The position numbers and the translations under genes are program-made. The notes under the pieces are model-generated. The model worked only from the letters and a program-made list of their open reading frames with translations. It ran no database searches and had not been told where the DNA came from. A stretch of 64,000 nt of DNA from Entoloma clypeatum (lineage: Eukaryota > Basidiomycota > Agaricomycetes > Agaricales > Entolomataceae): assembly GCA_963565915.1 (NCBI GenBank), contig OY751491.1:992001-1056000 (forward strand). The letters are read 5' to 3'. Below, in pieces: positions 43,601 to 53,337 of this stretch (the stretch's first letter is position 1; the number at the start of each line of letters is the position of its first letter).

Positions 43601-45378
43601 TGCCTGCCAGTGAGCCTGATGACGAACCGCGAGTACCCACTCCGGAACCCGAGCAAGTACCAGATCGACCGATCAGGGAACGACGAGTTCGGAAAATGCC
43701 AGGAAGCATCTATGGGGAAGACACTCCAGCGTCTGATCTTGAAAAATTAGATCGAAGACGGAGATTGGGCGGTCAAACGGCATGGATGAATGACCTCCTG
43801 ATGGAGGCGATATCAGTCCAAGTTGGCATTGTCGACATGTCCCATAAAGACATATACCCTCTTCCAAACAAAGAAGACTGGTATGCGGCTGAACGTAAAG
43901 AGCTAGATATGCTCAAACGCCGCGGGGTGATCACGGAGCTAGTACCCCTGCCTGAAGGGAGGAAAGCTCTAAGGAACAAATGGGTTTACAATGAAAAGTC
44001 CGATGGGCGTCTGAAAGCACGCCTCGTCGCAAAAGGCTTCTCACAGGTAGAAGGGATCGACTTTGATCAGATCTTCTCACCAGTTGTGAGATATGAAACC
44101 GTCCGATTAATACTGGCATTGACAGCCCTTGAAGGGTGGTTCATGACACTTTTGGACGTCTCATCAGCCTTCCTCTATGGAACGCTCCATGAGGTCATCT
44201 ACATGCGACAGCCTGAGGGCTACGTAGTAAAAGGGAAAGAACACCTCGTGTACCGACTATACAAAGCCCTATATGGACTTAAGCAGGCCGCACTAGCCTG
44301 GTGGAGGGAACTTGATTCCTCCATGAAAAAGCTCGGCTTTGTCCGGCTTCACTCCGATGCGGGTGTTTTCATTCACAAAAGTACCAACGGGGAAATTGTA
44401 ATCGCCGTCATCTATGTCGACGACTCTGCTTTTCTTGGCACAAACCGGGAATATACGCTAGAGAAAAAGAGGGCCTTCATGACCACATGGGAATGTAGGG
44501 ACCTAGGGCACCTTGTGCCTGGTGGGGAACCAAAAGAGTTTCTTTCGATCCAGATAAGGCAACATGGGAAGAGGATCTTCATTGATCAAGTACCTTACCT
44601 TGAGAAAATACTCACACGCATGGGGATGAGTGAATCCAATGCGACCCATACACCACTCCCTACGGGCTACAAACCCATGGCATCCGAAGATGAACCCAAT
44701 GCGGAACTCCGATCCAAGTACCAATCCGTCATCGGATCACTCCTATATCTGATGATTGGAACGAGGCCTGACATCTGCTTTGCTGTAATCAAAATGTCCC
44801 AATTTTCCGCGAATCCCACCAAACGTCATTTAGAAGTGGCTAGGGATATTTGCAGATATTTGAAGGCAACAAAAGATTATGCAATCATGTATGATGGGGA
44901 CTCAGGGAAAGGGATCTATGCATTCACAGACTCCGACTGGGTGTCAGATGAAAACACAAGAAGGTCTACCACCGGCTTCTTCATATCACTGGCGTCTGGA
45001 GCAATAACATGGGTATCATCGGCGCAAAAAACCATTGCCCTCTCTTCTACAGAAGCAGAGTATATGGCGCTATCAGATTGCAGTTGCGCAGCAACATGGC
45101 TGAGAAGCATGCTTGCCGAACTTGGAATGCAGATCGGATCAGTACCGATCTATGGAGATAACAACGGCTCCGTCTTTATCGCATCCAACCCTGTAACTGA
45201 GAAGCGATCCAAGCACATCGACGTGCGATTCCACTTTGTCAGAGAAAAAGTATCCGAAGGCATCATCACGGTCGAATTCATTGAAGGAGTGAATAACCCT
45301 GCAGATCTTTTAACTAAGAATCTGGGGAAAATCCTCTTTAACAAGTTTATCCCGTACTTCGGATTACTAAAAAACTAG
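40651..45378 (+). CDS. C2 Gag-Pol polyprotein, complete
   Basis: One ORF of 1575 codons from ATG 40651 to TAG 45378. Gag occupies about residues 1-480 (helical capsid-like part, then a Lys-rich region KRKGQDPKWERQ and SEKKKGKGRWRNQKK, with no CCHC knuckle). The aspartic protease is near 505 (WILDSGAS). The integrase zinc domain is near 639 (WHKRLGHP...CTGC), and its core is at about 703 (HSDLK), 767 (VDGGGEF) and 800 (NGRAE). The last two acidic residues are 33 apart rather than the common 35. RT follows near 1167 (LDVSSAFLYG) with YVDD near 1255, then RNase H near 1426 (TDSDW) and 1465 (SSTEAEYM). All catalytic motifs are present. The encoded proteins would package RNA, process themselves, copy RNA to DNA and integrate it. 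Confidence 0.97.
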   Translation: MSTSRSALDTITAFDGIDYRSWAEKMKSYLLHQGVWRLVSGDIPRPVIADFTTTVSTPGATATAPPVLATTVDQPGFRKEEKAWIRDDDVALGAIRLKVSEAIRRHIKDATSSKDAWKSLKDAYSKVSPAVIFGDFKAAATYKLSGRDPVPEIERLGSLFARLADSNFDVPDLMQAMILANAIPNAWSSLSTALFQVYDADDFTYKAVAESIISEYRRKYSIGSTRTSNEQARKISGTKRKGQDPKWERQQKPSTSQNDADEQPNSTDHSTASEKKKGKGRWRNQKKNANTADNASDHVEETVEFVAPAIHFPPLPTPSFTTVTGRGKTTSTAQPDSASMQSLLQRMNPPPSQYTGLPSGKPSVWKKNDHVRKLARGIGARPSGSNLRILDTIIPDIDERPAKQRRVAPSIEETLKMMDIDHQSERMGPEQFEDGLIELDGSSHISLKLDQMGNANNHAQTFEYILASTNADSIDLFSDDLYKKYTKHFASCTHCKEKERAQWILDSGASLHFTHEFKDFAYYRPLKAKRFVQTAAKGKKLEILGVGAVPVRHTLNGETKTHLLRPVFYIPDMDTRLLSLGVFLNHGYKVDGMRGEINISKGLNKIQFSPHFIGQTIYWLDTEIRYDQIHAISSEITVETWHKRLGHPNDQALNKIPTSTKGVPKTLVREKSQESCTGCLKGKMPNQSYPNSMTRAVKPFDLIHSDLKQISTASYHKYKYFLTFLDDFSSHVWVVLLRKKSGAITALKQFLAMIQNQFAATPKKWRVDGGGEFNEYKDVLADHGILIDITLPYQHQQNGRAERINRTLWEKSQALRFDAGLPPMWWEFCLEHAAFLYNRTPMRRLEWKTPYSRVTNEIPDMSSVRVFGCQAYIYIPKEKRRNSLESRSRLMIYLGSKPGVKGYRFMDPETNTIFMGGKAIFDESKYPRCHIDPLPENHPEMENPEPADEFEDLIPGSNDDESHNETPHDPLPIEQDQPESDNELPASEPDDEPRVPTPEPEQVPDRPIRERRVRKMPGSIYGEDTPASDLEKLDRRRRLGGQTAWMNDLLMEAISVQVGIVDMSHKDIYPLPNKEDWYAAERKELDMLKRRGVITELVPLPEGRKALRNKWVYNEKSDGRLKARLVAKGFSQVEGIDFDQIFSPVVRYETVRLILALTALEGWFMTLLDVSSAFLYGTLHEVIYMRQPEGYVVKGKEHLVYRLYKALYGLKQAALAWWRELDSSMKKLGFVRLHSDAGVFIHKSTNGEIVIAVIYVDDSAFLGTNREYTLEKKRAFMTTWECRDLGHLVPGGEPKEFLSIQIRQHGKRIFIDQVPYLEKILTRMGMSESNATHTPLPTGYKPMASEDEPNAELRSKYQSVIGSLLYLMIGTRPDICFAVIKMSQFSANPTKRHLEVARDICRYLKATKDYAIMYDGDSGKGIYAFTDSDWVSDENTRRSTTGFFISLASGAITWVSSAQKTIALSSTEAEYMALSDCSCAATWLRSMLAELGMQIGSVPIYGDNNGSVFIASNPVTEKRSKHIDVRFHFVREKVSEGIITVEFIEGVNNPADLLTKNLGKILFNKFIPYFGLLKN

Positions 45379-45444
45379 ACGAAGAAAAGTACCTATATGG
45401 GAAAAATAAGATGTATTTAGAAGTATGTACTAAATATGGGGGGG

Positions 45445-45754
45445 TGTTGAAACTTTTCCCATCACGTAGATTAGATTTAGATTAGATCACATCACGTGAC
45501 CATTACATATCTTCATTACATACTTGTTTGGTTGGTACAAACAGTAGTACGGTATATAAGACCAGGAAACTGTCAATACGAACAAGTTGTCTCTTGACTC
45601 TTAACCAGCTCCATCGCTCTTACCAGCCTCAACCGCTCTCACCAGCCTCACCCCTCCCAAACCATGTAAGTGGCTAGAACTGTTATGTAGAGTACTTCCA
45701 CTGTAGCTGGTTGCTCAGTACATCTGTGGCTAACGCCCAGGTGGAACTTCAACA
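45445..45754 (+). repeat. 3' LTR of Copia C2
   Basis: 310 bp, preceded by the G-run polypurine tract (45433-45444). Differs from the 5' LTR at three positions by eye. Confidence 0.95.
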
Positions 45755-46115
45755 CAGCTGAGCCTGGGTAGACCTCTGCAAACCAACCAATCTGTGGGGG
45801 TGGAAGAGGGAGTGATCCCTGCTCATTTTTGACCTCGTCAATACATGCATGTTTGTTGGGTTGTACAGGGCTTTTGGGCACAGAGACATCCTCTGAAGGT
45901 GTTTCGTGATGTACCTCAGCCTCAGGTACAGTGGCTGATGGTGGCTTGCTGGATGATGATACACTGCGGTGTCGGGGATGAACATCCTGATTAAGTGCCT
46001 GTGACCAGGTGTGGTTACAAGAGGCCTTTGAGGCCCCAATGTGTGCATTTACGGTGTGCTGTGTTGGGAAAGGCCTCAGGCAGTATGGGCAGCGGAGGGC
46101 GTGGTGCGAAGACAT
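45755..46115 (-). pseudogene. P: N-terminal part of the Plavaka-type transposase
   Basis: ATG at 46115-46113 begins MSSHHALRCPYCLRPF with a zinc-finger-like set (C-x2-C-x12-H-x7-C). A Ser/Pro/Glu-rich linker follows, then WFAEVYPGSA at the C2 border, where the frame continues at 39977. An N-terminal C2H2-like finger followed by a low-complexity linker is the usual architecture of Plavaka transposases. Confidence 0.8.
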
Positions 46116-46444
46116 TCTTGGGCTTCACTGCATCATCTCACTCCCCTATCTTGTGCCATGTGTCGGCGCCCGTACACCCTCACAACAATCTCATCACCAT
46201 GCATTTGTTTCCAAGATCAGATCCATATCACGCCATATCCACTATTTCACTTTTTTGCCACCATCCTTCCCCAAAGACCATCACAATCATGCCCTCCTGC
46301 GTTGTTGATGCATCAAGACTTGTTGAAAACTGCAAACACCCTATGCACATCCAAACAGTGCTGGACTATAAGTAAGCCTTTTAGTTGTAAATTGTTCTAT
46401 CTCATCCCCAATTCAATCTATCTCGCCATCTTGCTATCTTGACA
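46116..46444. promoter_or_regulatory. shared divergent promoter region inside P
   Basis: 329 bp between the starts of the P transposase (minus) and the DUF6532-like gene (plus). It should drive both. C-rich, no clear TATA box. Confidence 0.4.
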
Positions 46445-47325
46445 ATGAATCCCAAGCTCACTTTTCGCCAAAATAAAGAAAACCAAGGTATGCATGTTTC
46501 TACTTCGCTTTTATTCGCTTTTACTCCATTATTCAACCATAAGCAGCGCTTATTCAACAGTCTGGTGGCTGCAATCGTCGTCCATCTGAGAAGGTTGTTG
46601 CTCGCCGTCAGTTTTTTTTTCCTCTGTGAATTTGTTCTCATAGAAATATGTATCCAGAAGAAAATGAAGCTGAAGTTGCTCGCCGTCGAGAGGAAACAGC
46701 CAAACGTTGCACAGAAAAAAACCATCGTAACCAGTGCAAACAAGACTGCCAAGAAGGTCGTCCTGTTGACAATGATGATGATCTCGAGCCCCGGCATGAC
46801 ACAGTGGTATGTACCAATATCAAGCCTGAATGGGCATTAGTGGGTTACTTACTATAATCTGTAATAGTTTGCATCAACTCCTGTCTCTTCTAAGCCAAGT
46901 GCCCAAAAACAATGTGTTGAGTGTCAGAGCAAAGTGCCTCCCCTTGTGTCAAGGGTAAGTTTTCTTGAAGTATGAGCATGCTCCGTTGGACTGAGTTTCC
47001 TTTGATCATTAGTCTGGGTCTGATGATGATGATGAAGACAGTGATAGCCCAACCCGAGGGCATCAACACCATCATAGAATGTCCTCTTCTGACCACCAAG
47101 GTGGCTCACCCACAACAGATCACCTTCCCAATCTTGTTCCTCCACCCAAAGCCCCTCTGTGGCTCGGAGCACATCCCCTTCACATAACGGAAAGCGCGCA
47201 CACTCACTAGATTCCCATAATGACATGGTTTATGCTAAAACTCAGAAGACAAAGACTTCGTCCCACCCCAAAGCTGCCAATTATGATGATGTTGTCCAAG
47301 AGATTATTGGTCTTGCAAACACTTA

Positions 47326-48947
47326 CAGTGACTCAAAAAATTGATTCAATGTTTGACACTTTTTGAATATCTGTTGAATAACTTTGTATCTGATATGAAT
47401 AATACCAGAATGTTGGTATATGGAAGGAAGCATTTGATTGGAGCCATCCATCGAAAAAACAATTATGTAATTCCGATTGGTATCTATGGCGATATGATCA
47501 GTTTAAAACAGGAACTCATTGAATCAATTATTTGAGGGGGCACCAGAAATATCAGAATCTGATGCTCCACTGATTCTATAGCAACCAATGAGTGACAAAT
47601 AGTTGCTATAGTGATGCTACCTTTGATTGGACCTGGACTGAAGGTATTTAAGCAGTCCAAATGCTCTCAGGATATTTCAAATTCAACATGTGCCCCATCT
47701 CCTCTGCTCAGAAGAAAAACATCCTTTCTCTGGCCGCCAATAGTCATTCCACCTGCTCTGTTGCATCTTCATATCTGGAGACTATGAAGGCCAATCCAGG
47801 ACCACAATTCCTTGCTTCTCCATCCAGTTTATAGCCTTGTTGGAGATGTGCTTGGGGTTATTGTCCTGCTAAAAAATTACTGTCTCTTCAAAAATTCCAC
47901 TTTCATCTATGCTGGGCAGCAAGTGACCCTCCAAAATGGCCACATACTGATCACCACCCATCCTTCCCTCAACCTCTGCAAGTTTCCCAACTCCATTCCA
48001 TTCCATACAGCCCCATACTATGATGTTTCCACCTCAAAACTTCAGTGTTCCCTCCACCTCTCTTTCAATCAACCCCTCTCCTTTCTTTTTCCAGACCCAC
48101 TGCTTCCCATCTGACCCAAATCTGTTGATTTTTGTCTCATCTGATCAAATAACCCTCTTACAGTCCTCCACAGTCCACTCCTTGTACTTGAGAGCAAAGG
48201 CCAACCATTGCTTGTGATGTGCCAATTTGCGGTATGGTTTTTTTTTCTTTGTTTCTGCCTTGAACTCATTCCTTTTGAGGGGATTTCTGATGGTGTGTGA
48301 GGAGACAGGGCTGGGAATGGTGGTATTGATGTGGTTGGTGGCCTCCACAGTATTGGCAGCCTTGCCAGTTGTAATTTGTTGTACTGTATAACTGCATGAT
48401 GAGCAATAGTGAATACTTGGAAGTACAACGAGCAGAAGAAGTTTGGCAATTGGAAACAAGGTCCTGGAGCACTCTGGATACAGTAGGCTGACTGATACCC
48501 AGGCTAGATGCAATAGAGTGGGTGGAATGACCATTGGAGGCCAGAAAAATGATGTTTTTCTTCTGAAAAAAGAAAATAGGTGCATGTTGAATTTAAAACA
48601 TCCTCAGGGCATTTTGACTGCTTAAATACCTTCAGTCCAGGTCCAATCAAAGGTAGCATCACTATAGCAGTTGTTTGTCACTCGTTGGTTGCTATAGAAT
48701 CAGTGGAGCATCAGATTCTGATATTTCTGATACCCCCTCAAATAATTGATTCAATGAGTTCCTGTTTTAAACTGATCATATCTCCATGGATACTAATTGG
48801 GATTACATAATTGTTTTTTTGATGGATGGCCCTGATCAAATGCTTCCTTCCATATACCAACATTCTGGTATTATTCATATCAGATACAAAGTTATTCAAC
48901 AGATATTCAAAAAGTGTCAAACATTGAATCAATTTTTTGAGTCACTG
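47326..48947 (-). mobile_element. Tc1/mariner element with extended 442-bp terminal repeats
   Basis: 1622 bp with inverted ends CAGTGACTCAAAAAATTG, flanked by TA (47324-47325 and 48948-48949). The inverted repeats (47326-47768 and 48506-48947) reach into the start of the transposase gene, so its helix-turn-helix part is present at both ends while the 3' part of the gene is missing. It sits in an exon of the DUF6532-like gene. Confidence 0.92.
47769..48560 (-). pseudogene. Tc1 transposase, interrupted and 3'-truncated
   Basis: Minus strand: a helix-turn-helix (LASNGHSTHSIASSLGISQ then PTVSRV), a frameshift, then a second DNA-binding part (ITTGKAANTVEATNHINTTI) and the DDE core: VI-TGA-SDETKINRFGSDG, GGNIIVWGCMEWNGVGKL, VIF-TAG-QDNNPKH, LDWPS-TAG-SPDM. 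The stops replace Trp or Gln codons by transitions. Coding ends where the left inverted repeat begins, before the expected NPIE...W motif with the last catalytic residue. Confidence 0.85.
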
Positions 48948-49843
48948 TATTATCGTTGTCTTCTCAGTGCTGAGGATGCCTTCCCTGACACCCAGACAGA
49001 GCTGACCTTTGTTCGCCAAGCCTGGTCTGCTGCACAAGAGGAGACTGGTTTGCCATCGCGGGTTTTGACGCCGAGCATCAGTCACGTGGTATTTTTTCCC
49101 TCTCCTTGACTGCCTGGCTGGTTCGTTAATCCCAATCAATAATCAGATTAGATCCGTAATTGTGGCTCTCAAATTTGTGGTGAAGCTAAAATGAAAGCTG
49201 TTGTTTTAGTCAGCGCTTACTTCAAGTTTGAATCTGGTAAGTCTCTTAACATATGCCTCAGACTTTGGCCCCGGAAACAAAGGATCACAAGGGGCCCTAT
49301 CTACACGAAATCATCCAAAAGGTTGTCAATGTCATGTGGTTCAACAATCACCATGATGAAGGTGTCATTTACTCAGAACTCTTTGACCCGCTCCCAGTTC
49401 CTGCAATTGCTCTCGTTCTTACAGCGGCAAGTCCAGGTGTTTAACTTTATAACCTGATTCTGATAAATTCATATTTGTGATATGTAGATTGAATGTTGTG
49501 TTGATGAGTGGCTAACAGGCTCAAAATCCGCAATTACTTTCTCCGCCAACGAGTACAAGCCAATCTATTTGGCTCACGTCAAGTCATTGACAGACTATGG
49601 TCGCGAGACAAGTGGGCGCGATTTGCTTGGTAAATTGTGCACGAAGCTTTATAACTATGGGTGGTGTGTACAAAATTGATCTTCTTCTTGCAATGGCACT
49701 CAAAACCCGGACAGTATTTATACCGGCGCCCCTCCCAAGGCTTTCATTAACATGCCAGCAGTGCCGCTCTCCGCTTTCCATGCAGCGCTAGATGAATATG
49801 AGCAGGATTCAGCCACTGAGGATGATGGCGAGAATGGAGATTG

Positions 49844-50147
49844 ATGATCCGAAATACTTTATCCAAATTTTATACTGTTTTTTTGGAATTGATATACAGT
49901 ATCCCATTTTATTCCACTGCCCAAAAGAATATGAACCAGGTTTTCTCCGAGTCAATTGTTCTATGGTATCTATAATGTGCTATAGAGGTGGTGCTATGAC
50001 GAGATACATAGTGCAAGGGCCCTAATATGTAGACATGTGTAGCACTTTGTAATCCTTCCACAGGGCTACAGTGTACGAGGTAACAGGAGACTGTCTACAG
50101 GGATATCCCAGCTATAGGTGCTATACAGTGTTATGGAGTAACATTGT
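49844..50147. other. subterminal region of P, right side
   Basis: Between the DUF6532-like stop and the right TIR; contains ATAGNNNTAT-like words and short AT repeats; no gene. Confidence 0.4.
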
Positions 50148-50524
50148 TTTTTCCTGATGTATGGCAAGCCTGAAAGGGTTTTTAAAGTTGCTTGACAAAG
50201 CCCAACTTTTACAAAGAATTTGGTGAACAAGAAAGTAGGAATTTTGAAACAGAAAAACTAGACAAAAAAGGATTTTTTTGACAACATCATTCTCCACCAA
50301 CTTTCTCTGGCGAGAATGATTAATATTTGGATCATTGAATCTTTTTGTTCCTCAAGTATTACAGTTGATGAGAAATGCCTCAATAATGTCAACATTTTGC
50401 CATGTATTTCACATCTGTCAAATATTTTTATTCTTCACCTCCAAAGTCTCCTCTACAAAATATTGTTTTGCAGACCCTTTATCAATATCATTTGCGGAGG
50501 CTAAATTTTGAATCCTGTGCTGTG
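50148..50524 (-). repeat. right terminal inverted repeat of P
   Basis: 377 bp, reverse complement of the left TIR with about three mismatches. Retains the uninterrupted foldback target site at 50153-50164. Confidence 0.93.
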
Positions 50525-50675
50525 TGAGATCCATGACAAACCGATGTATGGGTCTAAAGTTGTCCCCGCATCTCAGGGAGGTCGTTGCCACATACGAAAG
50601 GCCCCTTTCCCCTCATCACCCACCTCTCCTCCCCCCTCCAAAGGACAGAAACAGATTTCGACTTCCCCATGAGGT

Positions 50676-51122
50676 GTGAACACACTGCGACCGCTCCCCA
50701 TCCCATACTCCCTGATCAACCTCAAAGCAGACATTGCCAGTGGTCTCGAGCAGCTCCGCCGTGCCGAAGCAGTTGCTTACCCTCTCTTCACTGTGTCGTC
50801 CCCTGCCTACGACCTTCCCACTGGCCCAGGTTCAGTCTCATCATGCAAAGACAAGCACAATGAATCTCGTGGTCTGCGATACCGCTGGAGCCCCCCCAAC
50901 ACCCACCCCCCTTTGCGTGTCCCTCCTACTTCTTCTCTGGCAAGTTGCCCCACCGGACCCGCTGGTCTGTGTTGTCATCGTTGTCATAGCCAGGAAGCTT
51001 GGAGGTTCCATGTGCCGGCGCCAAAGAGTTTGAGACATGCGAGGCGGGAGTCAGACATGATGGCGATTGGGTACGACTACGCTCAGGTGCAGTGGCAGGG
51101 CCAGAGGACGCATAACAGGTGA
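50676..51122 (+). CDS. doubtful ORF, possibly an exon
   Basis: 148 codons open (MNTLRPLPIPYSL..., ADIASGLEQLRRAEAVAYPL). The first third has protein-like composition; the rest is Pro/Ser/Cys-rich and may be intronic. No family recognised. It may belong to a gene broken by the nearby transposon insertion. Confidence 0.2.
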   Translation: MNTLRPLPIPYSLINLKADIASGLEQLRRAEAVAYPLFTVSSPAYDLPTGPGSVSSCKDKHNESRGLRYRWSPPNTHPPLRVPPTSSLASCPTGPAGLCCHRCHSQEAWRFHVPAPKSLRHARRESDMMAIGYDYAQVQWQGQRTHNR

Positions 51123-51213
51123 TACAGAGCATGGTTCATTTGCAAATATGAGGTGTAAAGTTGACTCCAAGCAATAAGCTGGCACACATAGTGAAATCGT
51201 TCGGATAATGAGT

Positions 51214-52171
51214 CTAAATTGCAACTGTACACCCAATCGCTCTTCCAATCGCAACTCGTCTCGCAGCGGCTGGCTCAACATTTCCAAGGCCATAACTGGC
51301 AACATAAGCAGTAGTCTGAGCTGCCGTCAATGCTCTCACTGCAGCGACATTGACAAGGGGCGGAAGATTGTGCTGGATGTGACCTATTCACCAAGCTATT
51401 CGAGAATCAAGCACTGAGGGAGAACTCACAGGCGCTGCTGTAGGCATGCTGCTGTCATTGAATGGAACCAGCATAAAAGGAGTAAAGCTGCCATCAAGAA
51501 GTTGGAAGTTTTGAGTCTGAGACTTGTTAATCTTGTGTGTGAAGCCACAAGATTGAGCCATACCTGGGCAAGGATGATATAAATTGGAGCCAGAATAGTG
51601 GTCATAGCTGGACCAAACCAGGCAGGTTCCACGGGGTCAATGAGGTTGGGCATCTGGAAGAGGTCACTTGTTGCGTTTACATGGAGGTTACCGCCTATGC
51701 AATTTCTTGTCACATTCCATTTCAATTTCATATGTTGTCTTTCGCAGTCACGGCTGTTGGCGTCTGCAAGTGCATTCTCTCCTGCGGCTAAGGGACAGCT
51801 AGAGAAGACTGAGACAAAGCATCAGAATGGGAGGGGACAACTTGAACGACAGGCTGTCACAAAGGAACGGGGGGGGAGGGGGGCAAAGAGAACAATAAAT
51901 CTCATCTAGCATGGTGATGGAATTGGACCAAGGCTGAAGCTCTGAAGGGTAAGGGCCGTTTCATGTGGAGTTCGGACAGGAGTATGTTCAGGAAACAATC
52001 CTCCTTGCCAAGCTGGGTGATACGCCATCCACTGGTTTCGGCTAGAGGGATTCTCACCCGCTTAAAAGTGGCCACAAACGACAATGATGGAGGACTCACG
52101 CTGGCCTGAAGGCAGGTTTGACCAGGCTGAAACGCCTTGTCTATCGCCGCCTGCGGTTCTGAGGCTCCCAT
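51214..52171 (-). CDS. small multi-exon gene, function unknown
   Basis: On the minus strand, ATG 52171 opens an exon to 52100 (24 codons, MGASEPQAAIDKAFQPGQTC...). Three further phase-0 exons fit perfectly: 51653-51564 (30 codons, MPNLIDPVEPAWFGPAMTTI...), 51522-51430 (31 codons, LLDGSFTPFMLVPFNDSSM) and 51372-51214 (HNLPPLVNVAAVRALTAAQ...VAIGRAIGCTVAI, TAG). The introns between the last exons are 41 and 57 nt with GT..AG. The 446-nt gap after exon 1 probably hides another exon. No domain I can name; the PF...HNLPPL..VAAVRALT pattern resembles small repetitive mushroom proteins, from memory only. Confidence 0.5.
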
Positions 52172-53337
52172 AATGGCTGATTAGCCTTGCAATGGTCTGA
52201 GTTCGCTCTCCAGCATGCAGTTGAGTTTCGTCTGGATCCGCAAAAATTCCTTGAGTTCACTGCTCTCCTCGCTATCCTGTGGACTCAATGCAATCGCTGA
52301 TGAGAATGAACGAGAAATGTGATGTCACAAGGATGACATTTTTGTTTGGGTGACCAGCAAGAGACGAACTGTAGGTAGCCGGCTTCAGCAGCTTGTAGAC
52401 AAGACAAAAGCACGCAGATTTTTCTCCATATGTCTCATTGCTCTAATACTTTCTAGTCCTCCATCTTTTACAACCACCAACGGAGTTTCGTTCCAGAGAC
52501 ATGACCCCTAGTGACCATGCATCCGAACACACACTATGGACCCCAGACCCAAGGGGGTGGCGGAACAGAAAATATATACCGGGGGGTCAAAATCTTTTTC
52601 TTTGGGCCCCAGGGATCCACCCCCTCCTTCCTAATTTAGTATGTTGTACTCACACATATATGTTTTTCCAAGAATAAATGACATGAAAAACAAAAAAAAC
52701 CATAAGCGTGCGATGGGGAGTAGTATTCAAGGGTTCAGTCCAGTCCGGTTTTTTGACCAAAAAATTGATGAACTGGAGACTGGCAGTTCATTTTTTTTTC
52801 TCAAAGTCTGAAAAAACTGGACTGGACTGGTTAAGACTGGTTTAAACCAGTTTAAACTGGTAAAATCCTCAACCATTTATAAACCTACCAAAAGCCTGTT
52901 TTTTCAATCAAAAACTTGAAAATATACTCAATTTGTTATCAATAACATGTTTCTCAAGCATTTTGGATATAAACTCTTGTAAAAATGATTGAAAACTGTA
53001 TAAAAGAACATCTTTGCCCATAAAAGTACAGTTTTTGAATGAATATATGGTCAAAAACTGGAACCAGTTCATATTTTTCAGACCCAAAACTAGAACTGGG
53101 GGTGAACCAGTTCAATTGTTTTCCAAATTTGGAGAGACTGGAGACTGGTTGAGCTCAAAATCAGTGAGACCTAGGCAATGGCACGGATAATCCCATGGAT
53201 ATCCATACATCAACCCTTATCCATATCCATATGGGTAACAACCCTTTTATCTGAGGGTTTTCAAACCACGGGAACCAAGGGTTTCGTACGGGTACGGGTA
53301 CCCTCACGGATCACCCCTGAATATTAGCATTACACTA
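52172..53337. repeat. non-coding DNA with transposon-end-like repeats
   Basis: 52172-52540: nothing recognised. 52540-52640: an imperfect inverted pair of G/C runs (CCCAAGGGGGTGG and GGATCCACCCCC). 52735-53165: dense ACTGG/CCAGT words, including the palindrome ACTGGTTTAAACCAGT near 52838. 53170-53320: ATCCATATCCATATGGGTA and GTACGGGTACGGGTACCC, a texture common near hAT ends. No gene. Confidence 0.45.

Larger units (their letters stand above)
39978..45754 (+). mobile_element. Ty1/Copia element C2, intact, inserted in the P transposase gene
   Basis: 5777 bp, 310-bp LTRs, flanked by CAGCT at 39973-39977 and 45755-45759. The LTRs differ at about three positions. The single polyprotein ORF is open throughout, so this copy may be autonomous. 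Removing it with one CAGCT rejoins the transposase frame (Gly-Ser-Ala-Gly-Thr-Pro-Val). Confidence 0.98.
46445..49843 (+). pseudogene. DUF6532-like gene carried by P, split by a Tc1 element
   Basis: ATG 46445 (MNPKLTFRQNKENQ) with several short introns. An exon with ENEAEVARRREETAKRC and acidic stretches follows, then KAANYDDVVQEIIGLANTY, where Tc1 enters at 47325. Beyond Tc1 the exon resumes at 48950 (YRCLLSAEDAFPDTQTELTF), then VRQAWSAAQEETGL. Later exons give LHEIIQKVVNVMWFNNHHDE, YSELFDPLPVPAIALVLTA, VDEWLTGSKSAITFSANEYK and an acidic end; stop TGA at 49843. The pattern (FPD, AW, a MWF...EG block, F-P-P-ALVLTA, EWLTG) matches the DUF6532 family of Agaricomycetes, whose role is unknown. 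Excision of Tc1 and one TA restores the frame. Confidence 0.75.
35563..50524 (-). mobile_element. Plavaka/CACTA-superfamily DNA transposon P, 14962 bp with nested insertions
   Basis: The two ends are 377-bp inverted repeats starting CACAGCACAGGATTC, with about three mismatches by eye. They are flanked by the 3-bp target duplication TGA (35560-35562 and 50525-50527). The CAC-starting termini and 3-bp duplication fit the CACTA superfamily. Inside, on the minus strand, are three separated parts of one Plavaka-type transposase. Divergent to it, on the plus strand, is a DUF6532-like gene. Later insertions inside P are a foldback element (35929-36359), a chromovirus remnant (37387-38312), Copia C2 (39978-45754) and a Tc1 element (47326-48947). 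Without them P would be about 6-7 kb. Confidence 0.88.
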
